A DNA stretch of 64,000 nt from contig NZ_QOLA01000004.1 of the NCBI RefSeq assembly GCF_003324565.1, positions 372,001-436,000 on the forward strand. Reading direction: 5' to 3'. Both the position numbers and the translations under genes were made by a program. Shown here piece after piece: positions 16,421-24,797 of the stretch. Source of the stretch: Streptomyces sp. SDr-06. Lineage in GTDB: Bacteria > Actinomycetota > Actinomycetes > Streptomycetales > Streptomycetaceae. The notes below the pieces were generated by a model. The model searched no databases, was not told the DNA's origin, and saw nothing but the letters and a program-made list of their open reading frames with translations. Numbering within the stretch: position 1 is the stretch's first letter; each line of letters begins with the position of its first letter.

Positions 16421-18016
16421 ATGCCGGGAACACGGGGGCTATTGGTCGCTGGGCGTTACCGCCTGGGCGAAACAATTGGCCAGGGGGGAATGGGGCGGGT
16501 GTGGCGGGCGGCGGACGAGATACTCGACCGCCAGGTCGCCGTAAAGGAAATGCGCATCAATGAACTCGATGCAGAGGACAGTCGAATTCGCCGCGAGCGC
16601 ACCCTGCGCGAGGCCCGCGCCACCGCCCGCATCGACCACCCCAACGTGGTGCGGGTCTACGACGTGGTGGCCGAGGAGAGCGACCGGCTGTGGATCGTGA
16701 TGGAGCTCGTCGAGTCCCGCTCCCTGGAGAAGCTCCTCCTGGAGGACGGGCCCGTCTCCCCGCGCGAGGCCGCCCGCATCGGCGTCGGCCTCGCGGCGGC
16801 CCTCGTCGAGGTGCACGCGGTGGGCGTCCTGCACCGTGACATCAAGCCCGGCAACGTCCTGCTCGGCCCGGGCGGCCGGGTCGTCCTCACCGACTTCGGC
16901 ATCGCCGCCATCCAGGACGCGGCCGCGCTCACCGTGGTCGGCATGCTGGTCGGCTCCCCGGACTACATGGCGCCCGAGCGGGTGGCCGGGAAGCCGCAGG
17001 GCCCGGCGTCCGACGTGTGGTCGCTCGGCGCCACCCTGTGCGCGGCGGTCGGCGGGCGCTCCCCCTTCTCCCGGCCCTCCACGCTCGCCACCCTGCACGC
17101 CGTGCTCTACGAGGAGCCCGAACTCCCGGAAGCGGCGGGCCCGTTGGGACCGCTCCTGGCGCAGCTCCTGGTCAAGGACCCGGAGCTGCGGCCGGGCCTG
17201 GCCGAGACCGCCACCCGGCTGATGCCGATCGCGGCGCCCCCCACGGTGCTCGCCGCGGGGCCCACGGGCGTCCCGCACCCGCCCACCGTCCAGGTGTTCG
17301 GAGATCCACCGCCCTGGCCGGGCGCCGTACGCGAGCAACCACCGCCCCCGCCCCCGCCCAGGGAAGTGCCCCCGTCGCCGGAGCCCGTACCCGAGGAGCC
17401 GCGGCCCGCGCCGCGCCGCCGCGGGTGGACCCGCGCCCGGATCGTGGTGGTGGCCGCCCTCGTGGTGGCGGCGGCCGTGACCGCCGTGCTGATCGCCGCC
17501 ACGGCCGACCAGCACCTCGGCGGCGGTTCGGGCGGGTCCTCCTCGGCGGCCCCGCCCACCGTGGCGGGCACCGCGCGCCCGCCCTCGGCGACCCCGCCGC
17601 CCGGCTCGATCAACGAGACCGGGTTCGCCTGGATCCCGCCGAAGGACTGGACCCGTACCGCCAAGAGTCCCTCGAACGTCCACTACCACGCGCCGGACGG
17701 AAAACAGGAGATCGCCGCCTCGTACGCACTCGCACGCGGCGGCGATCTGATGACCCAGTGGCAGGAGGCCGAAGCGGGCTCCCACGACGTGCCCGGCTAC
17801 CACAAGATCCGGCTCGCCCGGACGACCTTCCACGGGCAGCCCGCCATCATCTGGGACTACGACTTCACCCAGAACGGCGTCCCGTGGAAGGCCCGCCAGC
17901 TCGGCTTCGACGAGGGCGGCAAGTCGTACCAGATCAACACCTGGTACGAGGCCGACACGGAGTCCGCCGCCCTCGGCAGCTACGAGGCGGTGACGTCTTC
18001 CTTCACACCGCTGTAG
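16421..18016 (+). CDS. Transmembrane serine/threonine protein kinase (PknB-type) with extracellular C-terminus
   Basis: A 531-residue Hanks-type kinase. Kinase features in order: glycine loop GQGGMGRVW (20-28), ATP-binding Lys42 (VAVKEM), catalytic loop HRDIKPGN with Asp140, DFG Asp158 and APE near 184-186. A proline-rich linker (about 295-335), a basic stop-transfer RRRGWTRAR and one membrane helix (about 340-360) precede an outside domain of about 160 residues ending SSFTPL. No PASTA repeats are present, so the sensed ligand is unknown. The start is taken as the ATG at 16421; the GTG at 16415 in the same frame lies closer behind a GAGGGGG stretch and is possible. The 3' end overlaps the convergent permease by 37 bp. 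Confidence 0.93.
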   Translation: MPGTRGLLVAGRYRLGETIGQGGMGRVWRAADEILDRQVAVKEMRINELDAEDSRIRRERTLREARATARIDHPNVVRVYDVVAEESDRLWIVMELVESRSLEKLLLEDGPVSPREAARIGVGLAAALVEVHAVGVLHRDIKPGNVLLGPGGRVVLTDFGIAAIQDAAALTVVGMLVGSPDYMAPERVAGKPQGPASDVWSLGATLCAAVGGRSPFSRPSTLATLHAVLYEEPELPEAAGPLGPLLAQLLVKDPELRPGLAETATRLMPIAAPPTVLAAGPTGVPHPPTVQVFGDPPPWPGAVREQPPPPPPPREVPPSPEPVPEEPRPAPRRRGWTRARIVVVAALVVAAAVTAVLIAATADQHLGGGSGGSSSAAPPTVAGTARPPSATPPPGSINETGFAWIPPKDWTRTAKSPSNVHYHAPDGKQEIAASYALARGGDLMTQWQEAEAGSHDVPGYHKIRLARTTFHGQPAIIWDYDFTQNGVPWKARQLGFDEGGKSYQINTWYEADTESAALGSYEAVTSSFTPL

Positions 18017-19449
18017 GAGGAGGAGCGGGAGGCGAGCACCTTCTCCTTGACCACCGCGATCACGATGACGATCGCGGCCACCAGCAGCGACAGGAGCACC
18101 TGCTCGCGGCCGGACTTGTCGAACAGCATGTAGACCAGGACGAAGGAGATCATCCCGATCGTCAGCCAGGTGAGATAGGGGAAGCCCCACATCTTCACGG
18201 TCAGCTTCTCCGGCTGCTCGCGCAGGATGATCCCGCGCATCCGCAGCTGGGTGAAGCAGATGACCAGCCACACGAACAGGGCCACCGCGCCCGAGGAGTT
18301 CAGGAGGAACGCGAAGACGGTGTCCGGCCACTTGTAGTTGAAGAAGACCGCCACGAAGCCGAAGACGACCGAGGACAGGATCGCGACCTGCGGCACACCC
18401 CGCTTGTTCGTGCGGGCGAACGACTTCGGCGCGTCGCCGCGCTCACCGAGCGAGAACGCCATCCGGGAGGCCGTGTACAGGCCGGAGTTGAGGCAGGAAA
18501 GGACCGCCGTCAGGACGATCACGTTCATGATCTGGTCGGCGTGCGGAATGCCGATCGTCTTCAGGGCCGCCACGTACGAGCCGTCCGCGACGATCGAGGG
18601 GTCGCTCCACTTGAGCAGGGTCAGCACCACGAAGATCGAACCGAGGTAGAACACCGCGATCCGCCAGATCACGCTGTTGGTGGCCTTGGTCACGGCGCGC
18701 CGCGGGTCCTCGGACTCACCGGCGGCGAGCGTGACGATCTCGGAGCCCATGAAGGAGAACACGACCATCAGCACACCGGTCAGGATCGCGCCGTAGCCCT
18801 TGGGGAAGAACCCGCCCGCGTCCGTGAGGTGGGCGAAGCCGGCCCCCGGGTTGTCGGAGCCCGGCAGCACGCCGAACACCGCGAGCAGGCCGATGACCAC
18901 GAAGGCGCCGATGGCGACGACCTTGATCCCGGCGAACCAGAACTCGAACTCGCCGTACGAGGAGACGGAGGCCAGGTTGCTGGCGGTCAGGACCAGCATC
19001 ACGATGAGCGCCCAGCCCCACTGCGGGACCCCCGGCACCCAGTCGTGCAGGATCTTCGCGCCGGCCGTCGCCTCGACCGCGAGCACCACGACCCAGAAGA
19101 ACCAGTAGAGCCAGCCGATCGAGAACCCGGCCCAGCGCCCGAGCGCGCGGTCCGCGTACGCCGAGAACGAGCCCGACGACGGGCGGGCGGCGGCCATCTC
19201 GCCCAGCATGCGCATCACGAAGACGACCATCACGCCGACGAGCGCGTACGAGAGCAGGATGGCGGGCCCGGCCGCGGCGATGCCGGAGCCGGAGCCCACG
19301 AACAGGCCGGCGCCGATCACGCCACCGATGGCGATCATGGACAGATGACGGTTCTTGAGACCGGCCTTGAGGCCGGAGTCGGGCACCTGTGAATCCCCGG
19401 GTCCACCGGGCAGGTGATCTTCCTTCGCAAGGGACGGCTGCGAGGTCAT
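17980..19449 (-). CDS. Amino acid permease (APC superfamily, AAT type), paralogue 3
   Basis: A 489-residue inner-membrane amino acid transporter related to the two permeases at 10291-13218, with the family signature LKNRHLSMIAIGGVIGAGLFVGSG (about 36-59) and about twelve membrane helices. It has a longer charged N-terminal tail than its paralogues and a hydrophilic Ser-rich C-terminus. The ATG at 19449 has GGAAG 5 nt upstream and is preferred over an in-frame start at 19476. The last 37 bp are antisense to the kinase gene. It is divergent from rpiB with 172 bp between the two starts. Substrate is not predictable. Confidence 0.9.
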   Translation of the reverse strand: MTSQPSLAKEDHLPGGPGDSQVPDSGLKAGLKNRHLSMIAIGGVIGAGLFVGSGSGIAAAGPAILLSYALVGVMVVFVMRMLGEMAAARPSSGSFSAYADRALGRWAGFSIGWLYWFFWVVVLAVEATAGAKILHDWVPGVPQWGWALIVMLVLTASNLASVSSYGEFEFWFAGIKVVAIGAFVVIGLLAVFGVLPGSDNPGAGFAHLTDAGGFFPKGYGAILTGVLMVVFSFMGSEIVTLAAGESEDPRRAVTKATNSVIWRIAVFYLGSIFVVLTLLKWSDPSIVADGSYVAALKTIGIPHADQIMNVIVLTAVLSCLNSGLYTASRMAFSLGERGDAPKSFARTNKRGVPQVAILSSVVFGFVAVFFNYKWPDTVFAFLLNSSGAVALFVWLVICFTQLRMRGIILREQPEKLTVKMWGFPYLTWLTIGMISFVLVYMLFDKSGREQVLLSLLVAAIVIVIAVVKEKVLASRSSSYSGVKEDVTAS

Positions 19450-19621
19450 GGACGCTTCCTTACGTCTTCGGAGCACTCGGGTTACGAGCCCGGGTATTCA
19501 AACCTGGTCCGCTTCGGGACGGAAGGCCTGAATCCGGATCGTTAGACGGGACCAAGTGCGGGGACCAAAGTCCTCACCCCGCTAAGCCCTGCCCCGACCC
19601 GCGCATGCCACACTCGGGTAC

Positions 19622-20110
<489 letters not shown>

Positions 20111-20119
20111 GCACGGGCC

Positions 20120-20929
20120 ATGCCCGAGGGCCACACGATCCACCGCCTGGCCGCCGACCACGACCTGAGGTTCGGCGGCCGGCCGCTGCGCGCGTCCAGC
20201 CCGCAGGGCAAGTTCTCGGACGGCGCGGCCCTGGTCGACGGCCAGGTCCTGGAGAGCGCCGAAGCCCACGGAAAGCACCTGTTCCTCGGCTTCGGCCCCG
20301 CGGGCTGGGTCCACATCCACCTCGGCCTGTTCGGCAAGTACGGCCTCGGTGACGCCCCGGCCCCGCCGGCCACCGACACCGTACGGCTGCGGCTCCTGAA
20401 CGACACCGCGTACGCCGACCTGCGCGGGCCCACCACCTGCGCGCTGATCACCGACGGCGAGAAGCGCGCGATACACGACCGGCTCGGGCCCGACCCGCTG
20501 CGCCCCGCCGACACGGGCGAGAAGGCCTGGCAGCGGATCTCCCGGAGCCGCACCACCATCGCCGCCCTGCTCATGGACCAGAAGGTCGTCGCGGGCGTCG
20601 GCAACGTCTACCGGGCCGAGGTCCTCTTCCGGCACGGCATCGACCCCTACCGGCTCGGCAAGGACATCGGCCGCGCCGCCTGGGACGCGATCTGGGCGGA
20701 CCTGGTGGAGCTGATGCGCGAAGGGGTCCGGCTCAACCGGATCGACACCGTCCGCCCCGAGCACACCCCCGAGGCCATGGGCCGCCCGCCGCGCTTGGAC
20801 GACCACGGCGGCGAGGTGTACGTCTACCGCCGGGCCCGGCAGGCCTGCCACATCTGTGGCGGCGAGATCCGCACCGCCGATCTCGCCGCCCGCAATCTGT
20901 TCTGGTGCCCCGGCTGTCAGAAGCCGTGA
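20120..20929 (+). CDS. nei2: Fpg/Nei family DNA glycosylase (Nei2 type)
   Basis: A 269-residue bifunctional DNA glycosylase/AP lyase for oxidised bases. After removal of Met1 the catalytic N-terminal Pro2 and Glu3 (MPEGHTIHR) are exposed. The helix-two-turn-helix segment LLMDQKVVAGVGNVYRAEVLF (about 153-173) is conserved. A C-terminal zinc finger, CHICGGEI...FWCPGC (about 240-264), has all four cysteines. It lies 9 bp after rpiB and probably shares its transcript. The 3' end overlaps the convergent acetyltransferase gene by 13 bp. The Nei2 assignment follows mycobacterial synteny and the N-terminal HTIHRLA motif. Confidence 0.93.
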   Translation: MPEGHTIHRLAADHDLRFGGRPLRASSPQGKFSDGAALVDGQVLESAEAHGKHLFLGFGPAGWVHIHLGLFGKYGLGDAPAPPATDTVRLRLLNDTAYADLRGPTTCALITDGEKRAIHDRLGPDPLRPADTGEKAWQRISRSRTTIAALLMDQKVVAGVGNVYRAEVLFRHGIDPYRLGKDIGRAAWDAIWADLVELMREGVRLNRIDTVRPEHTPEAMGRPPRLDDHGGEVYVYRRARQACHICGGEIRTADLAARNLFWCPGCQKP

Positions 20930-22146
20930 GGCAGCCAGGGGGCGAGCTCGCTGCCGAACGCCGTCGAGGCCTCGGTCAGCGCGCCCGGCCGCAACTCGCG
21001 CACCCGGCCCGCGCCCGCCAGTGCGGCGAGCGTGAACCCGCCGAGGTACGCGGCGCCCAACTCCCGCACGGACAGCGCCAGTTCGGCCGGGTCCTCGGTG
21101 CGGACACAGGACGCGCCCTTCGCGTCGCCGGTCAACCGCCAGCGGCCCGCGTTCCACGGACAGAACGCGTCCTCGACCTCCAGGACCACGTCGACGGGCG
21201 CCGCGTACGTCCGCGACTCCAGGGCCGCGCCCACCTCCACGAGGCGCACGTGCAGCGCGTCCTTGAGCCGGATCCCGCACCGGCGCACATCGGAGACCAG
21301 ATGCTGGAAGGGGTCGTCGACCGGCCGGTTCCGCACCTTCAGCGTGTCCGTCAGATCGAGGTCGAACAGGTAGCGCCACAGCGTCGCGGAGACCGCCGGG
21401 TCCACCGCCTCCAGATCGAGCAGCGTCACCGTGCCGCTCACGCCCCGGGGCGTTGACGTCATGGACACCCGGTAGCGCGCGTACCCGACGAGCTCCCCGG
21501 CGCGCTCGGCGAGCACGCACTGCGCCGCGGAGGCGCCGTCACGGTAGGACTCCGGGTCGACCGTGGTGAGCCGGTCCCAGCCCGGCTGCCTGGCCAGCAT
21601 GCCGGGCCGCAGCGGCACCTGGCGCGCGTACAGCGCCTCGCACGCCGCCAGGGAATCCCCCACCTTCGCGTACCGCAGCCGCACCTCGTCGCTGCCGGGC
21701 GGCAGGTCGAGCCGGACCCGGGTGGTGTCGATCTCCGCGGACAGCGCCATCGTGCCGACGCCGTAGCCGAACCGCCCGTAGATGGCCGGCTCGGACGCGG
21801 TCAGGACGGCGAGCGCCTCGCCCCGCTCCCGCAGGTCGTCCAGCTGGCGCCGCATCATCGAGGTGAGGATGCCGCGGCGGCGGTGGGTGCCCATGACGCC
21901 GACCCCGGTCACCCCCGCGGCCGGCACCACGGCCCCGCCGGGCACGCTCAGGCGGAACGGGAAGGTGCTGGTGGCGGCCACGCACCGCGCGCCGTCCCAG
22001 ACCGCCGTCGACCGCGCGGGATCGATCAGCTCACGCCACAGCTCCACTTCCTCGGGCGCGTCCGGGATCCCCCCGAAGGCCACCACCAGGGCCCCGTACC
22101 ACTCGTCCCACTCGGCCGGGTCCAGCACGCGCAGCTGTGTCGTCAT
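20917..22146 (-). CDS. Eis-like GNAT N-acetyltransferase
   Basis: A 409-residue protein of the Eis (enhanced intracellular survival) family: an N-terminal GNAT domain, a second GNAT-like domain and a C-terminal SCP2-like domain. The acetyl-CoA loop GVGVMGTHRRRGILTSMMRRQ is at about 80-100. The family-typical Tyr in IYGRFGYGVGTM near 126 and a C-terminal carboxylate (Phe409) that acts as base in Eis are both present. Mycobacterial Eis acetylates aminoglycosides and proteins. Whether this copy touches antibiotics is unknown. It starts at the ATG at 22146 and overlaps the nei2 3' end by 13 bp. This family is common in streptomycetes. Confidence 0.85.
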   Translation of the reverse strand: MTTQLRVLDPAEWDEWYGALVVAFGGIPDAPEEVELWRELIDPARSTAVWDGARCVAATSTFPFRLSVPGGAVVPAAGVTGVGVMGTHRRRGILTSMMRRQLDDLRERGEALAVLTASEPAIYGRFGYGVGTMALSAEIDTTRVRLDLPPGSDEVRLRYAKVGDSLAACEALYARQVPLRPGMLARQPGWDRLTTVDPESYRDGASAAQCVLAERAGELVGYARYRVSMTSTPRGVSGTVTLLDLEAVDPAVSATLWRYLFDLDLTDTLKVRNRPVDDPFQHLVSDVRRCGIRLKDALHVRLVEVGAALESRTYAAPVDVVLEVEDAFCPWNAGRWRLTGDAKGASCVRTEDPAELALSVRELGAAYLGGFTLAALAGAGRVRELRPGALTEASTAFGSELAPWLPHGF

Positions 22147-22356
22147 GGGCCATGCCTAGCAGGGACCGTGCGGGCGGAGCGAACGTATTTCCGGGCCCGG
22201 CCGCCGGGGGCCGGTGTCCGCGCGCGGCGGGCCGGGACGGGTGGGGCGCCTGGTCGGTGCGTCCGGCGCGGAGTACGCCGCCCGAGCGACCGGTTTTCCA
22301 CCGGGCCGCCCCCCGCGCCCGCCGGGGGCCATCTGCACGGGGAGCCGTCCGCTGGA

Positions 22357-22362
22357 TAGGGT
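22357..22362 (+). promoter_or_regulatory. -10-like hexamer of a probable leaderless transcript (phosphatase gene)
   Basis: TAGGGT ends 8 nt before the ATG at 22371, with no clear ribosome-binding site in the gap. A -35 element is not obvious. Confidence 0.35.
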
Positions 22363-22370
22363 CCTGGGCA

Positions 22371-23516
22371 ATGGCACGTGCGATGAGAGCGGACTCGTTC
22401 ACCGCCCGGTGGCGCAAGGCGCTGCACCGGGTCCGCATCGCCGTGCGCCGCTCCGGCGTCGACTACTTCCGCGGCGACGGCTCCGACTGGATCGCCCTGG
22501 CCGGGCTGCTCCTCACCGTTCCCGCGATCACCTGCGCCACGCTCATCGCCCCCGCGTGGTGCGCCCCCTCCGCCCTGGTCCTGCCGATCGTCGCGGGCGG
22601 GCTCCTGTTGCGCCCGGCCAACCTGCTCGTCCTGTACGCGGCCGCCGCCACCGCCCTGATCGTGGAGTCGGTGCGGCTCGGCCCCTACACCGCGGGCCCC
22701 TCCAGGGTCACCCCGGGCATCGTCCTGGTGGTGGCCGCCTGCGGGCTCTTCGGGCTGCTCATCGCGCAGTTCCGGGCCCGCGTGGGCGTGCCCTGGCGGC
22801 GCGGCGGCACCATGCTCTTCGACCTGCGCGAACGCATCCGGGTGCAGAGCGCGCTGCCCCGCCTCCCGCAGGGCTGGCACCGCGAGATGGCGCTGCGCCC
22901 GGCGGGCGGCCAGTCCTTCTCCGGCGACTTCGTCGTCGCCGCCCGCACCGGCGGCGGCCGCACCCTGGAGGTCGTCCTCACCGACGTCTCCGGCAAGGGC
23001 ATGGACGCCGGGTCCCGCGCGCTGCTCCTGTCCGGGGCCTTCGGCGGCCTCCTCGGCTCGCTCCCGCCGCACGCCTTCCTGCCCGCGGCCAACGGCTACC
23101 TGCTGCGCCAGGACTGGGACGAGGGCTTCGCCACCGCCATCCACCTGGTCCTCGACCTGGACTCCGGCGACTACGAACTCCTCTCGGCCGGCCACCCCCC
23201 GGCCCTCCAGCTCCACGCGGGCTCGGGCCGCTGGCAGGAGCAGTCCGCCGAAGGCCCGCTCCTCGGCGTCTACGACGGCGCGGAATTCCATCCCGCCAAG
23301 GGGTCGCTGGCGCCCGGCGACGTCCTGCTGCTGTTCACCGACGGCCTGGTGGAGACCTCCGAACGGGACATCGGCGAAGGCATCGACCGCCTGACCGGCG
23401 AGGCCGACCGGTACGTCTCGACCGGGTTCGGCGGCGCGGCGTGGCACCTGATCGAAGCGGTCGCCAAGGACGTCAACGACGACCGCGCGCTGCTGCTGAT
23501 CAGGCGGGACGCCTGA
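22371..23516 (+). CDS. Membrane-anchored SpoIIE-type PP2C protein phosphatase
   Basis: A 381-residue phosphatase with three to four N-terminal membrane helices (about 40-145) and a cytosolic PPM/SpoIIE domain (about 165-381). Metal-binding aspartates appear in FSGDF, VVLTDVSGKGMDAG, LLFTDGLVET and VNDDRAL. Such proteins dephosphorylate anti-sigma-factor antagonists in Streptomyces. It has no sensor PAS or GAF domain, so the membrane part is the only candidate input. No anti-sigma or antagonist gene is adjacent, which leaves its partner unknown. The start is taken at the ATG at 22371; ATG 22383 in the same frame is an alternative. Confidence 0.88.
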   Translation: MARAMRADSFTARWRKALHRVRIAVRRSGVDYFRGDGSDWIALAGLLLTVPAITCATLIAPAWCAPSALVLPIVAGGLLLRPANLLVLYAAAATALIVESVRLGPYTAGPSRVTPGIVLVVAACGLFGLLIAQFRARVGVPWRRGGTMLFDLRERIRVQSALPRLPQGWHREMALRPAGGQSFSGDFVVAARTGGGRTLEVVLTDVSGKGMDAGSRALLLSGAFGGLLGSLPPHAFLPAANGYLLRQDWDEGFATAIHLVLDLDSGDYELLSAGHPPALQLHAGSGRWQEQSAEGPLLGVYDGAEFHPAKGSLAPGDVLLLFTDGLVETSERDIGEGIDRLTGEADRYVSTGFGGAAWHLIEAVAKDVNDDRALLLIRRDA

Positions 23517-23553
23517 TTCCACCCCGCTCCGCCGCCGCGCCGGGACCCTCCCG

Positions 23554-23573
23554 GGGTGGGGTCAGCCCCACCC
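23554..23573 (+). terminator. Terminator after phosphatase gene
   Basis: An 8-bp stem GGGTGGGG/CCCCACCC with loop TCAG, 38 bp past the stop, then TTG. Confidence 0.6.
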
Positions 23574-23673
23574 TTGATCCACCGGCGGCCGCCATGGCCG
23601 GCAGCCGTCCCGGTCCCTAGGTTCGAAGGGTCGGCGCGAGCGCGCCGTCCACGACGAACGGAGGGCAGGGGCC

Positions 23674-24483
23674 ATGGCACTGCGACGGGCCAAGAACACA
23701 CGGCGGGCGACCGCGGACGCGGCGCCCGCCCACGACTGGGCCGTCGAACTGCGCGGGGTACGGCGGCAGTACGGCCGCGGCGCCTCGGCCGTGCACGCCC
23801 TGCGCGGCATCGACCTCGCCCTGCCCCGGGGCAGCTTCACCGCGGTGATGGGCCCGTCGGGCTCCGGCAAGTCGACGTTCCTGCAGTGCGCGGCGGGCCT
23901 CGACCGGCCCACCGGCGGCTCGGTCCGGCTCGGCGGTACCGAGATCACCGGCATGAGCGAGAACAAGCTCACCGAGCTGCGCCGCTCCCGCCTGGGCTTC
24001 GTCTTCCAGGCCTTCAACCTGCTGCCCTCGCTGACCGTCGAGCAGAACGTGGTCCTGCCGATGCGGCTCGCGGGGGACCGGCCCGACCGGCGCCGCGCGG
24101 CCCAACTCCTCGCGCGGGTCGGCCTGGACGGGAAGGGAGCGCGCCGTCCCGGTGAGCTCTCGGGCGGTCAGCAGCAGCGCGTCGCGATCGCCCGGGCCCT
24201 GGTCACCAACCCCGACGTGATCTTCGCCGACGAGCCGACGGGCGCGCTGGACACCACCACGGCGGCCGAGGTCCTGGCCCTGCTCCGGGGCGCGGTCGAC
24301 TCCCTCGGCGCGACGGTGGTGATGGTGACGCACGACCCGGTCGCCGCCGCCCACGCCGACCAGGTCCTCTTCCTGGCCGACGGCGCCCTGGCGGACGCGC
24401 TCCGCGCGGCCTCGCCGAGCCAGATCGCGTCCCGCATGACCACCCTGACGGCGCGGCCCTCCTTCGCAGGAGCGGCGGCGTAG
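23674..24483 (+). CDS. ABC transporter ATP-binding protein (MacB/LolD type)
   Basis: A 269-residue ATPase that powers the FtsX-type permease downstream. Walker A is GPSGSGKST (60-68), the Q-loop is FVFQAFNLLPSL, the signature is LSGGQQQ (162-168), Walker B ends in Asp186-Glu187 (VIFADEPTGALD) and the switch His is in VTHDP. The MacB/LolD/FtsE subfamily is shown by FQAFNLLP and the compact C-terminus. The start ATG has GGAGGGCAGGGGCC directly upstream. These systems move hydrophobic compounds, peptides or lipoproteins by mechanotransmission, or give antibiotic resistance. The substrate is unknown. Confidence 0.94.
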   Translation: MALRRAKNTRRATADAAPAHDWAVELRGVRRQYGRGASAVHALRGIDLALPRGSFTAVMGPSGSGKSTFLQCAAGLDRPTGGSVRLGGTEITGMSENKLTELRRSRLGFVFQAFNLLPSLTVEQNVVLPMRLAGDRPDRRRAAQLLARVGLDGKGARRPGELSGGQQQRVAIARALVTNPDVIFADEPTGALDTTTAAEVLALLRGAVDSLGATVVMVTHDPVAAAHADQVLFLADGALADALRAASPSQIASRMTTLTARPSFAGAAA

Positions 24484-24797
24484 CCGCCGCCGGCGCCGGA
24501 CACCCGCCCTCGACGCCCCCCCCGGCTCTCAGCCAACCCCTCCGGCCGAGGCCGGGCCGAGCCGGTCGGCGGCGTCCGATCCGGTCCGGCCCTCTGGTCG
24601 GCAGCCGTTCGCAGCGAGCTGAACGGCCGGCCAAGTGGGAAGCCCTCTCCGGCCGGAGGCCCGGCCCCAGCGGCGGCGGGCGGCCGCCACCGAAGCCCAG
24701 CCACCCACCAGTCCCTCCCCTCATCGAGGGGGGCGGAACGGGCGGGCGGATGGGAAGACCGAGTACCCAGACCAAGCCCCCTCCGCAGGAGCCCCGT
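24484..24797. other. Intergenic spacer within the ABC exporter pair
   Basis: 314 bp of very GC-rich sequence between the ATPase and permease genes. No gene with plausible codon use was found on either strand. Several short GGCC-type inverted repeats occur, but no clear terminator or promoter. The gap is unusually long for such a pair and may hold a promoter for the permease. Confidence 0.5.
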
